From NCBI GenBank assembly GCA_945876115.1, contig CAMCNF010000002.1, positions 1 through 42,976 on the forward strand: DNA of 42,976 nt, in the 5' to 3' direction. A program made the translations under genes and the position numbers. The notes under the pieces are model-generated. The model saw only the letters and a program-made list of their open reading frames with translations. It did not search any database and was not told the DNA's origin. Shown one piece after another: positions 1 through 6,856 of this stretch. Origin of the DNA: Verrucomicrobia subdivision 6 bacterium (lineage in GTDB: Bacteria > Verrucomicrobiota > Verrucomicrobiia > Methylacidiphilales > Verrucolacustridaceae). Position 1 is the stretch's first letter, and each line of letters begins with the position of its first letter.

Positions 1-3
1 GCC

Positions 4-840
4 ATGAAACTTCTTCTCGGTCACAGCCCCGACGCTGACGATGCCTTCATGTTCTATGCCATGGCAAAGAATCTGGTAAATCTACGTGGACACGAATTCA
101 CCCATGTTCTGCAAGACATCGAGACTCTCAACCGCCGCTGCCAAGCAGGCGAACTGGATATCTCCGCCGTCTCCTTTCACGCTTACACCAAGATCGCCGA
201 TCAGTATGCTCTCATGCCCTGCGGGGCGAGCTTCGGTGATGGCTACGGCCCGTGCCTAGTCGCCAAGAAAAAGATCGATCGTGAATCAATGAAGAAGATG
301 CGCATTGGCATCCCTGGACTTCTCACCAGCGCTTACCTCACCCTCCAACTCTACCTCGGTCTGCCCCACGGCTCCTTTACCGCCATCAATCTTCCGTTCG
401 ATAAGATCCAAGAAGAAATTCTAGCAGGCCACATCGATGCAGGCCTAATTATCCACGAAGGCCAACTCACCTATCAGGAGGAAGGATTCTCTCTCTGCGC
501 AGACCTTGGCACTTGGTGGGCCCAAGACACAGGGGGGCTGCCCCTTCCTCTCGGCGGTAACGTTGTCCGCCGCTCTCTCGGCGAGCAAGTCATCGCCGAT
601 ACCACCCAAACTCTAAAGGAAAGTGTTCGTTACGCCTTAGACCACCGCCAGGCGGGAGTTCGCCATGCACTCCCCCTCAGTCGCGGGATGGACGAACAGC
701 ACACTGATAAGTTTATCGGAATGTATGTTAACGATCTGACCCTGGATTTTGGCCCCCGAGGCCGCGCAGGACTTAAAGAGTTCTTCGGTCGCGCCCACCA
801 GTCAGGCCTAATCCCCCACATCCCCACCCTGGGTTCGTAG
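4..840 (+). CDS. mqnD: MqnD-like 1,4-dihydroxy-6-naphthoate synthase (futalosine menaquinone pathway)
   Basis: 278-aa ORF; N-terminal HSPDADDAFMFYA motif and substrate-binding-protein-like fold pattern typical of MqnA/MqnD. Confidence 0.85.
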   Translation: MKLLLGHSPDADDAFMFYAMAKNLVNLRGHEFTHVLQDIETLNRRCQAGELDISAVSFHAYTKIADQYALMPCGASFGDGYGPCLVAKKKIDRESMKKMRIGIPGLLTSAYLTLQLYLGLPHGSFTAINLPFDKIQEEILAGHIDAGLIIHEGQLTYQEEGFSLCADLGTWWAQDTGGLPLPLGGNVVRRSLGEQVIADTTQTLKESVRYALDHRQAGVRHALPLSRGMDEQHTDKFIGMYVNDLTLDFGPRGRAGLKEFFGRAHQSGLIPHIPTLGS

Positions 841-861
841 TCCCAACCCTTGGGTCGTAGG
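821..861. repeat. Two tandem imperfect 21-bp repeats upstream of the TA module (TCCCCACCCTGGGTTCGTAGT / TCCCAACCCTTGGGTCGTAGG)
   Basis: Direct reading; 17/21 identity between copies; third copy at 1559-1579 (18/21 with the first). Confidence 0.7.
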
Positions 862-906
862 TCATCTCTCCTTGCCAAACATATTTTTTATGGTATGGTA
901 TGTGGT

Positions 907-1176
907 ATGGCAGTTATGACTTACAGAAAAACCTTCGCTTTGGACAAAGAAACTTCTCGGCGACTGAAAACCCTATCCTCGGCTTGGAATATTTCCCAAG
1001 CGGAAGTCGTCCGCCGTGCCGTAGGGCAAGCGGCAAAATCACCTTCCCTCCAATTCAAAAATCCCGCTCAAATCATCAAGGAGCTTCATGACCATGGCCA
1101 GGGTCTCACGCTCGAAGCCGCCAATTCATACCTCTCGGAGGTCACCCGAGATCGTGAAGCTTGGCGCAACTCGTGA
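907..1176 (+). CDS. VapB-like antitoxin (ribbon-helix-helix-type N-terminus)
   Basis: Small ORF with MTYRKTFALDKETSRRLKTLSSAWNISQAEVVRRAV (RHH-like), overlapping a PIN-domain ORF downstream; start uncertain (track ORF begins at 850; in-frame ATGs at 895, 907, 916). Confidence 0.75.
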   Translation: MAVMTYRKTFALDKETSRRLKTLSSAWNISQAEVVRRAVGQAAKSPSLQFKNPAQIIKELHDHGQGLTLEAANSYLSEVTRDREAWRNS

Positions 1177-1544
1177 TCTGCCTCGACACGAACTACCTCA
1201 TCCGATCCCTGGTTCAAGGGAGTCACGAAGTTGGCGAAATCCTCGCTTGGGTCGATCAAGGCCAACTTCTCACCACCTCAGCAATCTGCTGGTACGAGTT
1301 TCTTGGCGGCCCCGTCTCCTTCAAACAGACTGAGGGAGTTCGATCTCTTCTCCACCAGATTATTCCCTTCACCGAAAACGAAAGCGCAGAGGCGGCTCGC
1401 CTCTTTCACCTGATAGGAAGATCCCGCAAACTACGAGTCGATTGCATGATCGCAGGAACCGCTCTTCTCCACGAAGCTCGCCTGGCTACTGCGAACCGCA
1501 AAGATTTTACCCCCTTCCTTACCCACGGACTCAAACTCGCCTAG
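1161..1544 (+). CDS. PIN-domain toxin, VapC-like
   Basis: CLDTNYLIR N-terminal acidic motif, YEFLGG, and DCMIAGTAL...ATANRKDF typical of PIN nucleases; TTG start overlapping the antitoxin by 16 nt. Confidence 0.8.
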   Translation: MAQLVICLDTNYLIRSLVQGSHEVGEILAWVDQGQLLTTSAICWYEFLGGPVSFKQTEGVRSLLHQIIPFTENESAEAARLFHLIGRSRKLRVDCMIAGTALLHEARLATANRKDFTPFLTHGLKLA

Positions 1545-1558
1545 CTACCCGCTTGCCT

Positions 1559-1579
1559 TCCCCACCCTAAGATCGTAGT
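1559..1579. repeat. Third copy of the 21-bp repeat flanking the VapBC-like module (TCCCCACCCTAAGATCGTAGT)
   Basis: 18/21 identical to 821-841. Confidence 0.65.
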
Positions 1580-1600
1580 TCGTTGTCTTCTTCTAGCCGT

Positions 1601-2407
1601 CTATCGCAAAACCACGCCCCGCTCCGATGTCTTAAGAAACTCGATCAACTCCTGCACCTCCTCTGTCTTCGCCCCCTTCTCCGATAAATACTCCCGAGCC
1701 TGGGAAAGATTGTACTTAGGATTGAGCAATACCTTTAGCGCCTCTTTCAATCCCCGAATCGAATCCTCCGAAAACCCTTTCCGCTGAAGCCCCGTTAGAT
1801 TGACCGCACGGGTTACCGCAGGATTCCCATCCGCAATCATGTAGGGCAAGACGTCCTGCACTACCTTGGTGCATCCCCCAATCATCGCGTGCCGCCCAAT
1901 CCGACAAAACTGGTGAACCGCTGATAAGCCCCCAACCACCGCAAAATCCCCCACCACCACATGGCCCGCTAAAGTTCCATTATTCGAAAAGATACAATCG
2001 TTCCCCACCACGCAATTATGGGCGACATGCGCGTACGCCAAGAAATGGTTGCGACTCCCAATCACCGTTTTCTCTTCAGGACTCGTCCCACGGTTCACCG
2101 TAACAAATTCCCTAAAGTTATTTTCATCCCCTACCTGCAACAACGTTGGCTCTGCCGTATACTTCAGATCCTGCGTCCGCCCACCGATTGAACAAAACGG
2201 ATGAAAGATATTCCGGGAGCCGAAGGTACTCGGTCCCTCCAAATTCACGTGGCTGCGTAAAACACACCCTTCCCCTAACTCCACCCCAGCCCCCACTACA
2301 CAGAAGGGTCCAATCTCCACCGAGGCCACCACTTTGGCTTTCGCATGCACCACGGAAGAAGAATGAACCGCCACGCTGGTCGCCCCCTCAGCGATCGATG
2401 ATCGCAA
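1601..2407 (-). CDS. lpxA: UDP-N-acetylglucosamine acyltransferase LpxA
   Basis: Left-handed beta-helix hexapeptide pattern, IGRHAMIGGCTKVVQDVLPYMIADGNPA; downstream of LpxC-FabZ; track start is TTG, an in-frame GTG slightly downstream is also plausible. Confidence 0.93.
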   Translation of the reverse strand: MRSSIAEGATSVAVHSSSVVHAKAKVVASVEIGPFCVVGAGVELGEGCVLRSHVNLEGPSTFGSRNIFHPFCSIGGRTQDLKYTAEPTLLQVGDENNFREFVTVNRGTSPEEKTVIGSRNHFLAYAHVAHNCVVGNDCIFSNNGTLAGHVVVGDFAVVGGLSAVHQFCRIGRHAMIGGCTKVVQDVLPYMIADGNPAVTRAVNLTGLQRKGFSEDSIRGLKEALKVLLNPKYNLSQAREYLSEKGAKTEEVQELIEFLKTSERGVVLR

Positions 2408-3704
2408 ACATCAGCTCCGCTTCCGAAACCACTTCTCCATTCACCAAACACTGCCCCGCAGCTTTGCCAATCTTCCCTCGTGATTTGGTCAATTCTACAT
2501 GCATGGTCAAAACGTCCCCTGGCATCACTGGTTTGCGAAATTTAGCTTTATCCACGCTCATGAAATATCCCAATTTCCCCGCATTCTCCGTATTCCGTAA
2601 CAAGAGGATACTGGCTACCTGCGCCATCGCCTCGATCTGCAACACTCCAGGCATAATCGGATGATCAGGAAAGTGTCCTTGGAAATAAGGTTCGTTGATC
2701 GTCACTAGCTTCATCCCCACCGCTTTAGTTGCCCCTTCAAACCGCAGAATCCTGTCGACCATCAAGAACGGATAACGATGAGGCAGGATCTTCATCACCT
2801 CGTTCGTATCCATCGACCTCTCGCCCACTGGAATATTTTCCACCGGCATCAGCGCGGACTGGTAGGCACGGTACGCCTTGTAGAGGGCTTTGGCGAAAAG
2901 TAGGTTCAGGCCGTGACTGGTTTTCGACGCCAAAATATGCGCACGAATCGGTACGGGGAACAAAGCCAAATCCCCCATGATGTCCAAAATCTTGTGCCGA
3001 ACGAATTCGTCTGGGTAGCGGAGCGGTTCTTTACTCATGACCGACTCGCCACGAATCACGATGGCGTTTTCCAAACTCCCGCCCTTAATCAGCCCCTTCG
3101 CCAATAGAGGTTCCACTTCTTCGTAAAAAACAAACGTTCGCGCCCGACCAATCTCCTTCGCGTAATTTTCCGCTCCCACCTCAATGCTCAGATACTGGGT
3201 ATGGTAAGGAGTATGATTGGCGTTGGTACAGGAAACCTTGAATCCATCGTGTGGCAAGGCCGCCATGTAGCCTCCATCAGGAGTCGTCACCCAAACTGGC
3301 TCGCGAATCTCGAAAACAGTTCGCGGAGCTTCCAACTCTTTTCGACCCGCCTTGGCCAGCATCTCCAAGAAAGGAGCAGCACTCCCATCGCCAATCGGAG
3401 GCTCGTTCGCATCCAACTCAATCAGTGCGTTATCAATCTCCAACCCGCGCAGCGCCGAGAGAAGATGCTCTACCGTGCTAACCTTGACACTGCCTTCAGC
3501 CAATGTCGTCGCACGCTCCACCTGCTTCACTTTCTCTAAAAAGGCGGGAATCGTCGGTTGATCCGCCAGATCCATCCTGCGGAACTGGTACCCCGACCCC
3601 GCTAGCGCAGGTTTCACCGTCAAGCGGACCTTGGCCCCGCTGTGCAGGGAGGTTCCCGTCATGCTCGCCTCATGCTCTACGGTGGATTCACGTGGAGTTG
3701 CCAT
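2388..3704 (-). CDS. lpxC-fabZ: Bifunctional LpxC deacetylase / FabZ dehydratase fusion
   Basis: LpxC motifs (VEHLLSALRG, HKILDIMGDL) followed in frame by FabZ motifs (LPHRYPFLMVDRI, GHFPDHPIMPGVLQIEAMAQ). Confidence 0.95.
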   Translation of the reverse strand: MATPRESTVEHEASMTGTSLHSGAKVRLTVKPALAGSGYQFRRMDLADQPTIPAFLEKVKQVERATTLAEGSVKVSTVEHLLSALRGLEIDNALIELDANEPPIGDGSAAPFLEMLAKAGRKELEAPRTVFEIREPVWVTTPDGGYMAALPHDGFKVSCTNANHTPYHTQYLSIEVGAENYAKEIGRARTFVFYEEVEPLLAKGLIKGGSLENAIVIRGESVMSKEPLRYPDEFVRHKILDIMGDLALFPVPIRAHILASKTSHGLNLLFAKALYKAYRAYQSALMPVENIPVGERSMDTNEVMKILPHRYPFLMVDRILRFEGATKAVGMKLVTINEPYFQGHFPDHPIMPGVLQIEAMAQVASILLLRNTENAGKLGYFMSVDKAKFRKPVMPGDVLTMHVELTKSRGKIGKAAGQCLVNGEVVSEAELMFAIIDR

Positions 3705-3791
3705 TCCACTTTCTACACATTTTTTCCCCTTGAGTCATCCCCCTTATCTCCCCCATTTCACCCCTTGGCCTTCCTCTGCTAGTGTACCTGC

Positions 3792-4343
3792 TTGAGCCAA
3801 CCTGTTCAGGATGAGGGGATTCTGTTTCATCTTCGCCGCCAAGGGGAAACCAGCTTCCTCGCCGTCTGGCTCACCCGCCAGCACGGAGTCGTTCGTACCC
3901 TCGCCCGCGGCGCCGCCAAACCAGGAAATCCCCTCAAAGGGCACCTCGATCTTTTTCACGAATGCGAGATTTCTTGGGACCGCTCCCGCCGAGGCCACCT
4001 GCACCATCTCAAAGAAGCACGCCTTAGGGAAACCCACGCCGGACTCCGCCAATCGTATTCGCGGCTTCTTGCCGCCACCTACTTCTCCCAAACCATCGAG
4101 CACCTCGCAGAACCCGACGCCGATCTCGGTTCCCTTCACACTCTTCTCCAATCCGCCCTTACTTGGCTCGATAAAAAAGATCCCCACGCCCTACTCGTAG
4201 AAAGATTCGAACGAGCAGTCCTAAAAACCCTCGGCACCAACCAGGCCAATCGCACCGCCCGCTCCCTTCTTGACGACCTCTCCCACCGTCGCCCCAAGTC
4301 TCACGTCGCCCTCATGAAAATAGTCTCGGCTTTCTCTGAATAA
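3792..4343 (+). CDS. recO: RecO-like DNA repair protein
   Basis: N-terminal OB-fold-like segment DEGILFHLRRQGETSFLAVWLTRQHGVVRTLARGA, typical of RecO; short (183 aa); TTG start. Confidence 0.6.
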   Translation: MSQPVQDEGILFHLRRQGETSFLAVWLTRQHGVVRTLARGAAKPGNPLKGHLDLFHECEISWDRSRRGHLHHLKEARLRETHAGLRQSYSRLLAATYFSQTIEHLAEPDADLGSLHTLLQSALTWLDKKDPHALLVERFERAVLKTLGTNQANRTARSLLDDLSHRRPKSHVALMKIVSAFSE

Positions 4344-4466
4344 GCTAGATCCACGGCTTCCCCTTCTTGCCCTGACTCAGGCCTTCTGCCAGCGTCCAAT
4401 CTGTGAGTTGCTCATCCACTCTTCCCTCTTTTTTCTGCAAAGGCGCTCCCAGCTCGGCTTAGCCTT

Positions 4467-4916
4467 ATGAAATCTGATCTTCCCGCTCCTCATCTCGAAA
4501 CTTGTATTCTGAGTCGGCCCGAACTTCTCGCTCCAGTTCGCGCAATGTTAGAAGAACTTGCTGCACGCATCGGTTTCGACGAAACCGCCTGTGGTCATCT
4601 CGCGCTGGCCATCGATGAGGCCCTGACCAACATCATCCGTCATGGCTACAACAATAACCCCAACCAAAATATTTGGATTTCCGCATGGGAACTATCCGAC
4701 CCCACTGGTTTACGCATTCAGATCGACGATCTCGCTCCCCAGATCGAGGTTTCACAGCTCAAAGGTCGCGACCTCGATGATATTCGCCCAGGCGGTCTCG
4801 GAGTTCATCTCATTCATTCCCTGATGGATCTTGTCCAGTTCTCTAAACGCCCCGGAGGGGGCATGCGACTGATCGTCGAAAAGTACCAGCCCGCCAAAAC
4901 CACCTCTTCTTTGTAA
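4467..4916 (+). CDS. RsbW-like anti-sigma factor / serine kinase (HATPase_c)
   Basis: N-box DEALTNIIRHGY, acidic IDDLAP box, GGLGVHLI box. Confidence 0.85.
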   Translation: MKSDLPAPHLETCILSRPELLAPVRAMLEELAARIGFDETACGHLALAIDEALTNIIRHGYNNNPNQNIWISAWELSDPTGLRIQIDDLAPQIEVSQLKGRDLDDIRPGGLGVHLIHSLMDLVQFSKRPGGGMRLIVEKYQPAKTTSSL

Positions 4917-4993
4917 CCAAGTTAAGCCCCCCAAAGGCAACCCCAACCCACTATTCATCTCGCGACCCACCCCTACTTTCTTTAAGTTTTTCT

Positions 4994-5341
4994 ATGTCCC
5001 GCGCCACCGAACTCATCGTCGATATCGAAACTCTCGCCGACGGCTTTCTTCTTCGTCCGCATGGGGATGTCGATATGGCACGCTCCCCCGCTTTTCGGGT
5101 TAAACTCACCGAAGCACTGAAGAATGTCCCCGCGCGTCTCGTGGTCGATCTAGCCTTAGTTCCCTATATGGATTCTTGCGGCCTCGCGGCTCTCATCGAA
5201 GCTCTGCAAATTACTCGCGCCCAAAAGACCAAGCTCATCGTTTGCAATCTTTCCGCCCGAGTGCGCAGTGTTTTCGAACTATCCCGTTTGACCACAGTCC
5301 TGACCGTCGTCGATAGTCACGAGCAAGCCCTCCTAGCCTAG
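4994..5341 (+). CDS. STAS-domain anti-sigma factor antagonist
   Basis: LVVDLALVPYMDSCGLAALIEA with conserved DS phosphosite context. Confidence 0.88.
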   Translation: MSRATELIVDIETLADGFLLRPHGDVDMARSPAFRVKLTEALKNVPARLVVDLALVPYMDSCGLAALIEALQITRAQKTKLIVCNLSARVRSVFELSRLTTVLTVVDSHEQALLA

Positions 5342-5389
5342 CCCTTAATTCCTCTTAATCCTGAAAGGACTTACGGTTTGGAGTGGATC

Positions 5390-6856
5390 TCAGCTCCCTC
5401 CAGCCTTCAACGTGGCCAGCAATTCATTTAGCGAAACACTGACGATGGTCGAAGCCAAATCACTGACCGCAAAAGGTAAAATTAATTCCCGCCCGTGCAC
5501 CATCGAACCACAGCTATAAACCACATTAGGAACATACCCCTCTCGCTCCGCCCCCTCAGGCGACAAGAGCGGCTCTCGCAAACGCCCAATCACCCGGCTG
5601 GGGTCATCAAGATCCAAGAGGGCTGCCCCAATACAATATTTCCGCATCGGGCCAACCCCATGGGTAATAACTAACCAACCCGCTTCCGTCTCAATTGGAG
5701 ATCCACAGTTCCCAATCTTAACCGATTCCCACATCGCCGCAGGTCGCAAAATAAGCTGAGGATCCGCCCAATAGTAAGGACTATCGGAATACATCAGAAA
5801 CAGATTCTCGTCGTCATACCGAGAAAGCATGGCGTAGCGACCACCCACTCGACGCGGAAAGAGTGCCATTCCCTTATTCTGCACTCTGCCCCCATTTAAA
5901 GTCAGAATCCGAAAATTAAGAAAATCTAAGGTCTCAATGAACTGAGGTAAAATTGCCCTACCGTTGTAGGCAGTGTACGTGGCGTAATACATGACCGATC
6001 CATCGTCTTCCGTAAAACGAACGAAACGCGCGTCCTCAATTCCGTTCGTCTCGTTCGGAGATACCGGAAAGATGATCCGTTCACTCAAAGCCAAGGTTTC
6101 GGGAAAATGCAGCTCATAATTAGAATCCGCTAGCCATTGAATACATTCTAAGGTCCGCTTCAAATCGCGGGTCTCCGGCTTCGTTTCCTGCCGAACCACC
6201 CTGAGCATTTTTGTTAAATCAACTAGCGTGAAAGTCTCCCCCAACGGGGTCATGACTGCGTCGGCATAGCTATTATCAAATCCCATTTCCGATAACTTAA
6301 TACTGAAACGTTTTTTCTTATAACTAGGATTCGCCACGATTTCAGGCGCAGTAACATAATGAGAAATAGGATCCATCGAGATTTCACCCGCAGGAGAAAT
6401 CATTCCCGTACGAAACTCAATCGACGAGATGTGCCCTTCGCCCGTCGCACGCAAGCTCATCAAGAATCGCACGGCCCCTTGCTCGACTCCGCTTTGATCG
6501 GGATGGGCCACGATCGAGGGATTAAAGATTGCCGCCGACTCCAGAGCGTACTCCCCAGAAAAAAGGGCCCCAAGGAGTAGCTTTCTTTTTTCCGAAAGAG
6601 GTCGCTGGGTGAAAACATGCCCCTGCACACGCTGGAAGTTCGCCAAAAGAATCGTTCCTAGGTCCCGATGGCGCGATTCGAAATCTTTCCAGACCTTCGC
6701 TAGCTCCTGCGTTACCTCCTCCTCAGTTAAGGCGAGAACTCTTCCCAAAGTCGTGGTGATTCGGTGCACCTCAGATGGGATAAAAGGCCGCAGGAGGACC
6801 CTTCTGCTCTGAGGGACAATGGACAAATCGTGGCGACGCAGGCGAATGGCATTCAT
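5390..6856 (-). CDS. GH130-like glycosidase/phosphorylase (beta-mannoside phosphorylase superfamily)
   Basis: 488 aa; NGIEDARFVRF, NCGSPIETEAGWLVITHGVG, YVPNVVYSCGSMVHGRELILPFAVSD motifs typical of GH130; ATGA overlap with upstream GT. Confidence 0.82.
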   Translation of the reverse strand: MNAIRLRRHDLSIVPQSRRVLLRPFIPSEVHRITTTLGRVLALTEEEVTQELAKVWKDFESRHRDLGTILLANFQRVQGHVFTQRPLSEKRKLLLGALFSGEYALESAAIFNPSIVAHPDQSGVEQGAVRFLMSLRATGEGHISSIEFRTGMISPAGEISMDPISHYVTAPEIVANPSYKKKRFSIKLSEMGFDNSYADAVMTPLGETFTLVDLTKMLRVVRQETKPETRDLKRTLECIQWLADSNYELHFPETLALSERIIFPVSPNETNGIEDARFVRFTEDDGSVMYYATYTAYNGRAILPQFIETLDFLNFRILTLNGGRVQNKGMALFPRRVGGRYAMLSRYDDENLFLMYSDSPYYWADPQLILRPAAMWESVKIGNCGSPIETEAGWLVITHGVGPMRKYCIGAALLDLDDPSRVIGRLREPLLSPEGAEREGYVPNVVYSCGSMVHGRELILPFAVSDLASTIVSVSLNELLATLKAGGS

